NCBI GenBank assembly: GCA_035499735.1
Contig: DATJYC010000078.1
Location: 1 to 64,000, forward strand
DNA: 64,000 nt
Direction: 5' to 3'
DNA from: VBDM01 sp035499735
Lineage (GTDB): Bacteria > Pseudomonadota > Gammaproteobacteria > Burkholderiales > SG8-39
Every line of letters starts with the position of its first letter. Position 1 is the stretch's first letter. Below are positions 25,220 through 34,913 of this stretch, one piece after another. The notes beneath the pieces are model-generated. The model ran no database searches. It was not told where the DNA came from and was given only the letters and a program-made list of their open reading frames with translations. A program made the position numbers and the translations under genes.

Positions 25220-25716
25220 GGGAAGAGGCGCGTCAGCTCGGCGCCGATGCGGCGCGCCAGCGCGACGGCCTGCTCCGCCCCCAGCAGCTTGGCAAGCTGT
25301 TCCTCGAGCGTGCGCAGCTTTTCGCGCAGCGCGAGCGCGTCCGGGCAGGCGTTGATCTCCTCGACCAGCATCTCCCCGAGGGAGGCCAGGCGCCCGCGCA
25401 TATGGGTGCGGATCTCGGCCATCGCCTGGATCTTGATGCCCGCGAACACCACCGGGTCGTTGGCCGCGGGGGCGCGCGCGATGCGGTTGGGGTCGATCTC
25501 CTCCGCGCCCACCTGCTCCACGAAGCCCTCGGCGAGAAGGCGCGCGAGGGTGCTCTCGAACTCGCCGGCGCGCACGTACACCGACAGCTCCTCGTGGCCG
25601 CGCTGGCCGTCGATCATGATCAGCAGGCGCCGTGCGTGGCCTTCGAGACCGGCCGGGCGCTCGGCGACCTCGAGCTTGCCTTTCTCGGTCTTGCGGTAGA
25701 TCGCTTCGCCGTCCAC
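25216..25716 (-). CDS. Hypothetical protein, regulator-like helical
   Basis: A 166-residue protein with no membrane segment. The N-terminal half (GKLEVAERPAGLEGHARRLL, ARLLAEGFVEQV) resembles a winged-helix or PilZ-adjacent regulatory region seen in some betaproteobacterial hypotheticals. The C-terminal half is strongly helical (LREKLRTLEEQLAKLLGAEQA) and could be a coiled coil. It starts at GTG 25716, 12 bases after the monooxygenase gene, so probably co-transcribed. Function unknown. Confidence 0.58.
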   Translation of the reverse strand: MDGEAIYRKTEKGKLEVAERPAGLEGHARRLLIMIDGQRGHEELSVYVRAGEFESTLARLLAEGFVEQVGAEEIDPNRIARAPAANDPVVFAGIKIQAMAEIRTHMRGRLASLGEMLVEEINACPDALALREKLRTLEEQLAKLLGAEQAVALARRIGAELTRLFP

Positions 25717-25728
25717 CGGGGGCCCGCT

Positions 25729-26016
25729 TCAGGGCGCGACGCGCTTCCACGCGTGGCGCTCGCGCGATGCGAGCAGCGGCACCGCCTCGGCGACGTACTG
25801 CTTGAAGTGCGCAGTCTGCTGGTGCGCATCGAAGGCCTTCTCGTCCGCATACACCTCGTAGAGCAGCACCTTGGTGCGGTCCTTGGGGTCGACCAGCACG
25901 TCGAACTGGCGGCACCCCGGCTCCTTGCGCGAAGCGGCGGCGTTCGCGATCGCCTTGGCGGTGAAGCTCTCGACGTTCTCGGGCTTGATGCGAAGATCCA
26001 CCGACAGCACGAACAT
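25729..26016 (-). CDS. Antibiotic-biosynthesis-monooxygenase (ABM/YgiN-like) domain protein
   Basis: A 95-residue ABM-domain protein: MFVLSVDLRIKPENVESFTA at the start, SRKEPGCRQFDVLVDP in the middle and YEVYADEKAFDAHQQTAHF near residue 65, as in YgiN/LsrG-type proteins. These dimeric ferredoxin-like folds act on quinones or signalling molecules, or have unknown roles. The start at 26016 was chosen by alignment with the family; the longer frame to 26067 adds a non-homologous N-terminus. It lies between the EAL gene and the helical hypothetical gene on the same strand. Confidence 0.86.
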   Translation of the reverse strand: MFVLSVDLRIKPENVESFTAKAIANAAASRKEPGCRQFDVLVDPKDRTKVLLYEVYADEKAFDAHQQTAHFKQYVAEAVPLLASRERHAWKRVAP

Positions 26017-26073
26017 TAGCGGCTCCTTATCGACGGCTCCTGCGAACGAGCCGGAATGATAAGGCAAAGCGGA

Positions 26074-28743
26074 TCAGCGGGTCGCGAGCTTCTCCAGCTC
26101 GGCCGGCGGCACCGCCGCGCTGAACAGGAACCCCTGGTACTCGTCGCAACCGAGCTCGCGCAGGCGCTCGAGCTGGTCCCTGGTCTCGACGCCTTCGGCG
26201 ACGATCTTGACCCCGAAGCTGTGAGCGAGCGCCACGACGGCGCGCACGATGGCCGCGTCCTGGGCGTCGGCGACGATGCCGTGGATGAAGGAGCGGTCGA
26301 TCTTGATGCTGTGGAAGGGGAAGCGCTTGAGATAGCCGAGCGACGAGTACCCGGTGCCGAAGTCGTCGATGGTGAAGAGCAGGCCGAGGTCGGTGAGCTG
26401 GCGCACGATGCGCTCGCTCTCCTCCAGGCCTCCGAGGAAGATACTCTCGGTGACCTCCAGCTCGAGACGGTGCGGGTCGACGTTCGCGCCCTTCAGGGTC
26501 GAGGCGACCTCGGCCACCAGCTGGTCGTTGAACTGGCGGGCCGAGAGGTTCACCGCCACGCTCAGGGTCAGGCCGCGGTCCTGCCACACGCGCAGCTGCG
26601 CCGCGACGCGCCGGAGCACGAGCCGCCCCAGGCTGACGATCAGCCCGGTCTCCTCCGCGAGCGGGATGAAGCGCGACGGCGGCACCTCGCCCAGCTCCTC
26701 GTCGTTCCAGCGCAGCAGGGCTTCGGCGCCGGACACGCGGCCCGCCGCGATGTCGACCTTGGGCTGGTAGGCGATCTCCAGCGTGCCGCGCTCGATCGCC
26801 TGCCACAGCCGCGACTCCAGCTTCTGCCGGTGCAGGGTGAGCGCGTTCATGTCGGCGCTGAACAGCTGGACGTCGCCGCGGCGGCGCTCCTTGGCGCGGT
26901 ACATGGCGATGTCGGCGGCGCGGATCAGGTCGTGCGCGTCGTCGCCGTCCCCCGGCCAGCAGGTGACGCCGATGCTCGCGGACACGTTGAGCGTGTGCCC
27001 GTCGACGTCGAAGGGGGCGGCGAGCGCGGCCGGGATCTTGCGCGCGACCCCCTCGGCCGCCTCGCGGGAGCGCAGCCCCTCGACGACCACGACGAACTCG
27101 TCGCCGCCGAAGCGCGCCAGCGTGTCCTCCTCGCGGATGGCCCGGCGGATGCGGGCCGCGACGGCGATGAGCAGCTTGTCGCCGACGTGGTGTCCGAGCG
27201 AGTCGTTGACGGCCTTGAACCGGTCGACGTCGATGAACATCACGGCGATGCTCGTCCCGAGGCGCCGCGCGGTGACGATGGAGTGCGACAGCCGCTCGGA
27301 GAGCAGCGTGCGGTTGGGCAGGTCGGTGAGCGGGTCGCGCGTCGCCAGGTACTGGGCGCGCGCCTCCGCGCGCTTGCGGTCGCTGATGTCGATCGACTGA
27401 ACCATGAGCAGCGGCTCGCCCTCGAACTCGACCAGCGCGGCGGAGGCGAGCACGTCCCTGACCTTGCCGTCCTTGCAGCGCAGCCGCAGCTCGCGCCCGT
27501 TCACCACGCCGTCGCGCCGCACCTCGTCGACGAAGCGCTGCCGGTCGTCGGGGTTCGTCCAGATCCCGAGCTCGAGGCCGGTGTGGCCGAGCATCTCGGC
27601 GCGCGCAAAGCCGTAGAGCGCCTCGCAGGCCGGGTTGACCTCGACGAAGATCCCGTCGTCCAGGCCGGCGACGGTGATCGACTCGGGGCTCGCCTGCATG
27701 GTGCGCGCGAAGCGCCGCTCGGACTCGTTCAGCCGGGCCTCGTCGGCGGCGCGCCCGCGGATCTCGCGCAGCGCGACCCACAGGAGCGCGAGCAGCGCGG
27801 CGAGAGCCCCGGCCACGCCTCCGGCGATCCTCGCCGTGTCGCGGCGCCAGCGCGCGAGGATCTCGTTGACGTCGTTCGAGACCGCGACCGCCAGGTGCAG
27901 GTCGGGGATGGAGCGGTAGGCGATGATGTGCTCGATGCCGTCGAGCGTGCTCTTGAAGTGGACCGAGCCGATCGGCGCGCGGCTCAGGCCCTCGGTCATC
28001 AGCGGCGTGCTCTTGAGATCGAACCCGGGCGGAAGGTGAGGCGAGTGCGGGAAGCGGATGAGCAGCAGGCCGTCGGCGCGAAACAGCACCAGGCTCTGCC
28101 CCGGGGCAAGGCCGAGGTCCCGGTAGAAGGCCTCGAGGCGGCTCGGATCGAGCGAGGCGCCGACGACGCCGCCGAAGCCGCCGAAGCCGCCGCGCGGGCC
28201 CGGGATGCGCCGCGTCGTCGGGATGGTCGGCAGGCCCGTCACGGGAGAGGGCTGAGGCAGGCCGACGAAGAGGAGAGAAGGGGCCGGATCGAGGCGGTGC
28301 GCCTTCACGTATTCGGTCTCCCTGCCGTTCAGGCGCGGCGCGGGAACACGCGAGCTGCCCGCGTACAGGATCGAGTCCGGGCCGTACACGAACATCCCGT
28401 TGATCTGCGGCATGAGGGCCTGCTTCGCGCGAAGCATCCGGTGCACGCGCTCCTCGCTGACCCGGGGGATCCCGCCGTCCTCGGCGATGCCGTAGGCGAC
28501 GTCGGCGAGCAGCACGTCGACGGCGTCGAAGGTGCGGCGCACGTGCTCGTCGAGCGCGCGCGCGAGGGTGCTCGAGGCGCGCGTCGCCTCGTCGAGGCGG
28601 TCCAAGCGGTCCTGGAGCACGTAGACGACGGCGGCGCCGCACAAACTCGCCGCGATCAGGGCGTAGCTGCCGATGAGGGCGAGCCGGAGCCTCGCGTAGA
28701 ACGGGCGCGCGGCGTTCGGCGCCCCGGAGTCCCTGGTGGTCAC
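26074..28743 (-). CDS. Membrane-bound GGDEF-EAL cyclic-di-GMP enzyme with PAS domain
   Basis: An 889-residue protein. TM1 is near 22-45, a periplasmic Cache-type sensor region spans about 46-305 and TM2 about 308-330. A PAS domain follows (about 355-480), then GGDEF with an intact FGGDEF (about 543) and EAL with intact EALLRW (about 672) and DDFGTGYSSL. It may both make and break cyclic-di-GMP in response to a periplasmic signal. It starts at GTG 28743, overlapping the hydrolase stop by four bases (GTGA), so translation is coupled to the secreted hydrolase. The very long open frame upstream is a shadow. Confidence 0.92.
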   Translation of the reverse strand: MTTRDSGAPNAARPFYARLRLALIGSYALIAASLCGAAVVYVLQDRLDRLDEATRASSTLARALDEHVRRTFDAVDVLLADVAYGIAEDGGIPRVSEERVHRMLRAKQALMPQINGMFVYGPDSILYAGSSRVPAPRLNGRETEYVKAHRLDPAPSLLFVGLPQPSPVTGLPTIPTTRRIPGPRGGFGGFGGVVGASLDPSRLEAFYRDLGLAPGQSLVLFRADGLLLIRFPHSPHLPPGFDLKSTPLMTEGLSRAPIGSVHFKSTLDGIEHIIAYRSIPDLHLAVAVSNDVNEILARWRRDTARIAGGVAGALAALLALLWVALREIRGRAADEARLNESERRFARTMQASPESITVAGLDDGIFVEVNPACEALYGFARAEMLGHTGLELGIWTNPDDRQRFVDEVRRDGVVNGRELRLRCKDGKVRDVLASAALVEFEGEPLLMVQSIDISDRKRAEARAQYLATRDPLTDLPNRTLLSERLSHSIVTARRLGTSIAVMFIDVDRFKAVNDSLGHHVGDKLLIAVAARIRRAIREEDTLARFGGDEFVVVVEGLRSREAAEGVARKIPAALAAPFDVDGHTLNVSASIGVTCWPGDGDDAHDLIRAADIAMYRAKERRRGDVQLFSADMNALTLHRQKLESRLWQAIERGTLEIAYQPKVDIAAGRVSGAEALLRWNDEELGEVPPSRFIPLAEETGLIVSLGRLVLRRVAAQLRVWQDRGLTLSVAVNLSARQFNDQLVAEVASTLKGANVDPHRLELEVTESIFLGGLEESERIVRQLTDLGLLFTIDDFGTGYSSLGYLKRFPFHSIKIDRSFIHGIVADAQDAAIVRAVVALAHSFGVKIVAEGVETRDQLERLRELGCDEYQGFLFSAAVPPAELEKLATR

Positions 28744-29930
28744 CGCAGCGCCTGCACCACCCAGGGCAGCGTGACCGTCTCGAAGATCTTCTGGTCCGGG
28801 AGCTCGTTGCTCCTGCCCATGTGGCCGCCCAGCGGGTTGATCCAGGCTTCCTTGGGAGACCCCGAGCGCAGGAGCAGGAACACGTCCTCGACCGGCACCT
28901 GGGTGTCGCGCATGCCGTTGATGAGCAGCATGGGCGCCGAGGGCCTGTCGAGGAAGCCCGCGTCCTTCAGCGACATCTTCGGCCCGTAGGCGAGGAACTC
29001 GTCCAGGGTCTTCGCGCCGTAGATCGCCGCCCGCGCCTCGAACAGCTCGAACAGGTATTCGCGGGTGCCGATCGCCTTTCTCTGCCACGCCGGCTGGAAG
29101 TACTCGTGCACCGGGCCGCCCTGCACGACGGCGCCCCTCAGGCGCTCGCGCTCGGTGTAGGCGAGCCGCGCGGCCCAGTGCCCGCCCCAGGAGCCGCCGT
29201 AGACGACGACGCGCTTCGCGTCGATCTCGTTCTTGCGGGTGGCGACGTAGTCGAGCACGCGCGAGAACTCGCGCTCGGCGCCCGGCGCGACCTGGCGGAT
29301 GGTCGACTGGCCGGTGCCCGGCATGTCGAAGGCGAAGTAGGCGATGCCCTGCTTGAGATAGGCGTCGTTGCGGAAGGCTGCGTTTTCCTTGCGGCCGTCG
29401 AGGCCGCCGATGGTGATGACGAGCGGGGCGGGACGGACGCTGATGGGCAGGCGCAGATAGCCGACGATCTCCCTGCCCTCGAAGGGGATGCGCACGACCT
29501 CGATGGGCGGGTAGGGGATCTTCGCGTAGGCGGCGAAGGCCTCGAGCGCCTTCAGATAGGCCTTCTCCTTGCCTGGGGAGTTCTCCAGCGGGAAGCGCGC
29601 GAAGAGGTAGTACTCGAAGGCGTACTTGTACTGCCTGGAGGCCTCGGCCGGGTTGGACGAGCCGGCCTTCCTCGCCTGCGCCATGTGGCGGTCGCCGACG
29701 GCGCTCCAGGCGGCGGCCCACTCGTCGCGGTCCAGGGTCTTCAGGCCCGCGAGCGCCTCCTTCACCTCCCCGGGCTCGAGCTCAGACACCGGATAGGCGT
29801 GGCGGTCGGCCCGCCCCTGCACGTCGGCCTTCAGCTCCGCCAGGGTCCGCGGGCCGCCGGACTGGGCGCAGGCGAGGGCGCACGCGAGCAGCAGCGCGGC
29901 TGCGGACGCGGCGCGGATCCGGAATGGCAT
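28740..29930 (-). CDS. Secreted alpha/beta hydrolase (FrsA/dipeptidyl-peptidase-like)
   Basis: A 396-residue protein with a signal peptide (ALLLACALACAQ). A helical N-terminal cap domain leads into an alpha/beta-hydrolase core. The oxyanion region is VITIGGLDGRKENA, the nucleophile elbow YGGSWGGHWA (Ser about 235), the acid near MRDTQVP and the His in PLGGHMGRS. The layout resembles FrsA/DUF1100 esterases. GAGAGGGA precedes the ATG at 29930. The GTGA overlap with the cyclic-di-GMP gene suggests that the secreted product and the sensor work together. The substrate is unknown. Confidence 0.8.
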   Translation of the reverse strand: MPFRIRAASAAALLLACALACAQSGGPRTLAELKADVQGRADRHAYPVSELEPGEVKEALAGLKTLDRDEWAAAWSAVGDRHMAQARKAGSSNPAEASRQYKYAFEYYLFARFPLENSPGKEKAYLKALEAFAAYAKIPYPPIEVVRIPFEGREIVGYLRLPISVRPAPLVITIGGLDGRKENAAFRNDAYLKQGIAYFAFDMPGTGQSTIRQVAPGAEREFSRVLDYVATRKNEIDAKRVVVYGGSWGGHWAARLAYTERERLRGAVVQGGPVHEYFQPAWQRKAIGTREYLFELFEARAAIYGAKTLDEFLAYGPKMSLKDAGFLDRPSAPMLLINGMRDTQVPVEDVFLLLRSGSPKEAWINPLGGHMGRSNELPDQKIFETVTLPWVVQALR

Positions 29931-29988
29931 GGCGGTCCCTCTCCAGGTGTTAACGCCTGGGATCATAAGCCAAAGGCGGGGAGCGCCA

Positions 29989-30198
29989 TTGAAATCGACC
30001 AAACCGGTGCTGGAATCGACCCTGACCTGCCCGTTTTGCGGCTTCTCCCGGTCCGAAACCATGCCGGTCGACGCCTGCCTGTACTTCCACGAGTGCGCCC
30101 GCTGCCGGGCGATGCTGCGCCCCAAGTCCGAGGATTGCTGCGTGTTCTGCTCCTACGGATCGGTGAAGTGCCCCCCGGTCCAGCTGCGCGGAGGCTAG
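29989..30198 (+). CDS. GDCCVxC-type small cysteine-rich protein
   Basis: A 69-residue protein. CPFCGFS and CARCRAML form a zinc-ribbon-like pair, and EDCCVFCSYGSVKCPP carries the family signature; the usual Gly before DCCVxC is Glu here. In relatives the motif can contain selenocysteine, and the genes often lie near mercury or redox functions; here the family Cys is standard. It starts at TTG 29989, reading LKSTKPVLEST. The glutathione reductase gene follows after 36 bases, so a thiol-redox role is plausible but inferred. Confidence 0.78.
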   Translation: MKSTKPVLESTLTCPFCGFSRSETMPVDACLYFHECARCRAMLRPKSEDCCVFCSYGSVKCPPVQLRGG

Positions 30199-30234
30199 AC
30201 CGGGAAGCGAAGCAGATGAGATCATCGGGTCCCC

Positions 30235-31572
<1,338 letters not shown>

Positions 31573-31726
31573 AGGGATGCGCTCCTGCAAACCGGTCCGC
31601 AGCTAGGAGGAGGGTACGGGCCGCCCGGCAGGGCAGGCACGACACTGCGAAGCGAGGAGCAGGAGCGCAAACGCTGAGGCGCTAGCCCAGGCAGGGCGCG
31701 AGGGGCGAGGAGCCTCGGAGTCATGG
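31573..31726. other. Intergenic region without recognised features
   Basis: A GC-rich 154-base gap between convergent genes. I see no open frame of interest and no T-tailed hairpin. It contains repeated purine runs (GAGGAG, GCGAGGGGCGAGG) only. Confidence 0.5.
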
Positions 31727-32608
31727 TCACAGCGAAGCCGAATCGCGGCTGTCCGCGCGCGCGACGTCGGCGGCGCGCAGGGCGTCCGCGCGGTGGAAGG
31801 GACGGTGCCGCTCGAGGAAGCGCGAGATCGCGCGATTGACGGGATCCGGGTGCGTGACCGGTCCCATGTGGCCGACGCCGTCGAACTCGTAGACCTCGAC
31901 CCGCGGCAGCATCTGCCCGAGCAGACTTGCCACGGCGCGCGAGGAGGGAGGCGAGCTCCGGCCGGTCATGAGGAGCACCGGGGCGCCGAGCCAGGAGAAG
32001 GCGCGCGGCGGAGTGAGGTCGGACATGCACGCCCGGTACCAGTTGCGCAGGTTGCGCATGGAGAGCGCGACCTGGCCCCGGCGCGGCTCGGGCATCGCGT
32101 CCCACGCTCCTTCGCCGGCCCAGTAGTCGACGAAGCAGCGGCCGGCGCCCGCCGGATCGCCGGCGTCCCAATGCTCGGCCGCGCCGGCGAACGCGGCGCG
32201 GAAGCCGTCGACCTCGTTCGGCGCGGGCGACTGGGCGTTCACCAGCGAGAACAGCGTCGGCTCGTAGATGGCGAGCGCGTGGACGAGCTCCGGGCGCTCG
32301 AGCGCGGCGATCAGCGCGATCGCGGCGCCGTAGGAATGCGCGACCAGGCTGACGGGGCCTCCGGCGCGCGCGAACACGGGCTCGAGCAGCGCCACCTCGT
32401 CGCGCAGCGTGAGCGGGCGTTTCGCGGTCCACACGGGGCTCTGCCCGGATCCGTAGGAGTCGACGGCGAGCACGCGGAAGCGCGGCGCGAGCGCATCCGT
32501 CAGCGCCTGCCACTGGCGCGAGGTGCTGGCGCTCGCGTGCAGGCAGACGACGGCCGGACCTTCGCCGGCTTCGCGGACAAAGGGAACTGAACCGTTCATG
32601 AGCTTCAT
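31727..32608 (-). CDS. Alpha/beta hydrolase
   Basis: A 293-residue cytoplasmic alpha/beta hydrolase. The oxyanion strand is VVCLHASASTSRQW (about 20-33), the nucleophile elbow VAHSYGAA (Ser about 93), the acid in LLMTGRSSPP and the His in FDGVGHMGPVTHPD (about 260). It is similar to peroxidase-like or ester hydrolases of the family. The start ATG shares one base with the stop of the DUF3455 gene (TGATG), so translation is coupled. No signal peptide. The substrate is unknown. Confidence 0.88.
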   Translation of the reverse strand: MKLMNGSVPFVREAGEGPAVVCLHASASTSRQWQALTDALAPRFRVLAVDSYGSGQSPVWTAKRPLTLRDEVALLEPVFARAGGPVSLVAHSYGAAIALIAALERPELVHALAIYEPTLFSLVNAQSPAPNEVDGFRAAFAGAAEHWDAGDPAGAGRCFVDYWAGEGAWDAMPEPRRGQVALSMRNLRNWYRACMSDLTPPRAFSWLGAPVLLMTGRSSPPSSRAVASLLGQMLPRVEVYEFDGVGHMGPVTHPDPVNRAISRFLERHRPFHRADALRAADVARADSRDSASL

Positions 32609-33204
32609 CAGTACCCCGGGCTGACGCCGAAGTCGGAGTCGCGGCTCGCCTGCGCCGCCGGGGCCTTGGGCGCGTAGAAGTAGTAGTCGGCCGTGTAGTT
32701 GACGCGCGCCTGCGCTCCGGCGGTGGCGCGGGAGCACCCCGACCCGGGCGCGATGCCTCCCGCGGTGTGCACGCGCTGCACGCTCGTCACGTCGCTGAAG
32801 GAGCCCCGCGGGCCGACCGACTTCGCGGTGAGAAGCAGCCAGGGAATCGCTCCCGCAGAGGGCGCGTCGACGCGCTCCTTCAGCGTGCCGACGATGCGGC
32901 TGCCGTCGGCCGACTCCCAGTGCGGGCCGGCGTAGTGGTGCCCGACCTTCGTGCCATGCGCGTCGTAGAGATCGGCCTCGGGAGCGACGAACTGCCATTC
33001 GTATTCTCCGGCGCCTGCCTTCTTCTCGCGGCACTCGTAGATCTGCACGCCTCCGGCGGGGAGGACCATCGCGAGCGTCTGGCTCGCGTCGGGAACGAGC
33101 TTGTCGGGCACGGCGAGCGCGCCCTGCGTCTGGACCTGCTGGCTCGCGCAGCCGGCGGCGACGGCGGCCGCGAGGAAAAACGCTGCTTTGGACATCTTCG
33201 ACAC
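32608..33204 (-). CDS. DUF3455 lipoprotein
   Basis: A 198-residue lipoprotein of the DUF3455 family. The signal ends AAAVAAGC (lipobox); QIYECREKK, LYDAHGTKVGHHYAGPHWE and IPWLLLTAKS are family landmarks. The GTG at 33204 was chosen because AAGGAG lies six bases before it; the ATG at 33195 is too far from that site. In the same frame, an upstream 48 codons encode a zinc-ribbon-like peptide. It is coupled to the downstream hydrolase. Function unknown; the family is common in fungi and bacteria. Confidence 0.85.
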   Translation of the reverse strand: MSKMSKAAFFLAAAVAAGCASQQVQTQGALAVPDKLVPDASQTLAMVLPAGGVQIYECREKKAGAGEYEWQFVAPEADLYDAHGTKVGHHYAGPHWESADGSRIVGTLKERVDAPSAGAIPWLLLTAKSVGPRGSFSDVTSVQRVHTAGGIAPGSGCSRATAGAQARVNYTADYYFYAPKAPAAQASRDSDFGVSPGY

Positions 33205-33332
33205 TTCATGCTCCTTTTCTGGTTTCGAGGGACCGCGGCGGTCGTGACGGCATTGCACGCAGATCACCGTCGCCGAAGCGGGCAGGTGCCCGCAGCGCGG
33301 GCAGCGGCTGGGCGCGGGCGCTCTCGGGACTG

Positions 33333-33365
33333 GACTCATTTCAGACTCATTTCAGACTCATTTCA
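33333..33365. repeat. Three tandem copies of an 11-base unit
   Basis: GACTCATTTCA is repeated perfectly at 33333-33343, 33344-33354 and 33355-33365. The last copy contains the stop codon of the membrane-protein gene (33363-33365 on the minus strand). Read on the minus strand each unit holds TGA and ATGAG. Slippage during replication is the simple explanation. Confidence 0.92.
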
Positions 33366-33977
33366 GAGACACCCGCGGCCGTCGCCTTCGATGCACTGCG
33401 GATACGACGCGCCCGCGCGCTGGATCGGAATCGTGGCGCCGCCGGACACCGCGCGCAGGTTGAACGGCCTGACCATGGCGCTGAATCCCCAGTCCTCGCG
33501 GAACACCGTGAGCGTGACCCCGCCGTCGAAGCGCGGGCCCGCCGGCCCGAAGGGACGGCAGCCACGCGCCAGCCATTCGAGCTCGAAGGGCGAGTCCGGG
33601 ACCAGCTCGCCCGGCTTGAGCCGCTCGCCGTTCACCCACACCGCCGTGTTCCGGTCGCAGCCCATCGCGGGCCGGGGATCGACCCAGCGCAGCGGCACCG
33701 CGTCGGAGTCGAGCGCCGGCACGAGGAAGGCGTTCAGCATGTAGCGCGACGGATCGAAGGCGGCGGCCGCCGCGGGCGCCTTGGCCGGCTGGGCGAACGT
33801 GGCCGAGATCATGGCGCCCAGCCCGACGGCGGCGGCGAGACCCAGCGCATAGCCGAGCGCGGAGGCGAGGCCGATCGCCGTGAACAGGCCGGCCGCGCGC
33901 AGCGGCGCGCGGCGCGCGTATTCGATGTATTCGATATGAGGCAGAACCGCCTGTCTTGGAAAATCGGACCGTCTCAT
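33363..33977 (-). CDS. Hypothetical membrane-anchored protein
   Basis: A 204-residue protein with one N-terminal membrane helix (about 28-62, GLFTAIGLASALGYALGLAAAV). The periplasmic domain contains two or three cysteines (MGCDRNTAVWVNGE, RGCRPFG, PQCIEGDGRGCL) that could pair. No family recognised. It is divergent from the response-regulator operon across 213 bases rich in repeats, so it may be one of its targets. The stop codon is embedded in an 11-base tandem repeat. Confidence 0.6.
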   Translation of the reverse strand: MRRSDFPRQAVLPHIEYIEYARRAPLRAAGLFTAIGLASALGYALGLAAAVGLGAMISATFAQPAKAPAAAAAFDPSRYMLNAFLVPALDSDAVPLRWVDPRPAMGCDRNTAVWVNGERLKPGELVPDSPFELEWLARGCRPFGPAGPRFDGGVTLTVFREDWGFSAMVRPFNLRAVSGGATIPIQRAGASYPQCIEGDGRGCL

Positions 33978-34052
33978 TGCACCTCCGTGAGCGCGACAAG
34001 TGCGCAGTCTAGGGAGGGGATGCGTCAGGGGAATTTCGCGGGGCGGGCTTTA

Positions 34053-34138
34053 TTGTTTCGTGTGTTTCATGCCGCCGGCATGTTTCACGAAAATGCAGCC
34101 CGGGCGCCGCGCGATTTTGTTTCGTTTGTTTCATGCCG
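34053..34138. promoter_or_regulatory. Repeat-rich operator-like region before the two-component operon
   Basis: A 22-base unit (TTGTTTCGTGTGTTTCATGCCG-like) occurs at 34053-34074 and, with two changes, at 34117-34138; starts are 64 bases apart, about six helical turns. Between them a related inverted copy, CATGTTTCACGAAA (34079-34092), creates palindromes CATGCCG/CGGCATG and TTTCGTG/CACGAAA. OmpR-type regulators bind direct repeats, so this could be the binding site of the regulator encoded just downstream and control both divergent genes. Confidence 0.6.
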
Positions 34139-34190
34139 GGGGAAAGTCCCCCTGCAATGGGCGTATCATTGCGCCCTTCCAGGGGGAAGA

Positions 34191-34913
34191 ATGCAGTCGA
34201 CTGGCACGCGGGAAGCAACCATCCTGATCGTCGACGACGAGCCGGGCGTGCGCGACGTGCTCGAGGAATACTTCGCGGCGCACGACTACGTCGCCGTCGG
34301 CGCCGAGAGCGCGAGCGCCGCGCGCGCGATCGCTTCCAGGCAGACGGTGGATCTCGCGCTGGTCGACATCAACATGCCCGGAGAGGACGGCCTCTCGCTC
34401 GCGCGGCACCTGCGCGAGCGCTACTCGGGCATCGCGATCGTGATGCTCACCTCCGCCGACGCGGTCGTCGACCGCGTCGTCGGCCTGGAGATGGGTGCGG
34501 ACGACTACGTGTCCAAGCCGTTCGATCCGCGCGAGCTGCTCGCCCGCGTGAAGAGCGTCCTGCGCCGCACCTCGTCGGCGCGGCGCGCCGACCTCGGCGC
34601 CGAGCGCGTGCGCGTCGGCCGCTGCGTGCTCGACCTCGCGGCGCACCGGCTCACCGACGAGAACGGCGCGGAGGTGCCGATGTCGCCCCTCGAGTTCGAC
34701 CTGCTGAAGGCGCTCGCCGAGCACCCGAACCGGGCGCTGTCGCGCGAATCCATCATGAATCTCTCGCAGCGGCGCGACTGGAGTCCGTTCGACCGCAGCG
34801 TCGACCTGCGCATCATGCGTCTGCGCAAGAAGATCGAGCCCGATCCCGAGCATCCGCGCTACATCAGGACGGTGCGCAACGAGGGCTACCTCTTCGTGCC
34901 CGGCGGAGCATGA
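34191..34913 (+). CDS. OmpR-family response regulator
   Basis: A 240-residue regulator. The receiver (about 10-122) has the acidic pair DD, phosphoacceptor D59 (ALVDINMPG) and the Lys in DDYVSKPF. The winged-helix DNA-binding domain spans about 140-238 (PMSPLEFDLLKALAEHPNRA ... RYIRTVRNEGYLFVP). AGGGGGAAG precedes the ATG. Its stop overlaps the start of the binding-protein gene (ATGA), which in turn overlaps the kinase gene, so all three are translated as one unit. Confidence 0.95.
   Translation: MQSTGTREATILIVDDEPGVRDVLEEYFAAHDYVAVGAESASAARAIASRQTVDLALVDINMPGEDGLSLARHLRERYSGIAIVMLTSADAVVDRVVGLEMGADDYVSKPFDPRELLARVKSVLRRTSSARRADLGAERVRVGRCVLDLAAHRLTDENGAEVPMSPLEFDLLKALAEHPNRALSRESIMNLSQRRDWSPFDRSVDLRIMRLRKKIEPDPEHPRYIRTVRNEGYLFVPGGA

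Noticed and set aside
26056..28989. 977-codon plus-strand frame opposite the GGDEF-EAL gene
   Set aside because: The minus strand encodes clear GGDEF and EAL domains over the same bases, and the plus product lacks any recognisable fold.
34009..34227. Short frames across the repeat-rich region before the response regulator
   Set aside because: They are composed of the repeated TTTC units, have no ribosome site and overlap both promoters; a regulatory reading fits better.
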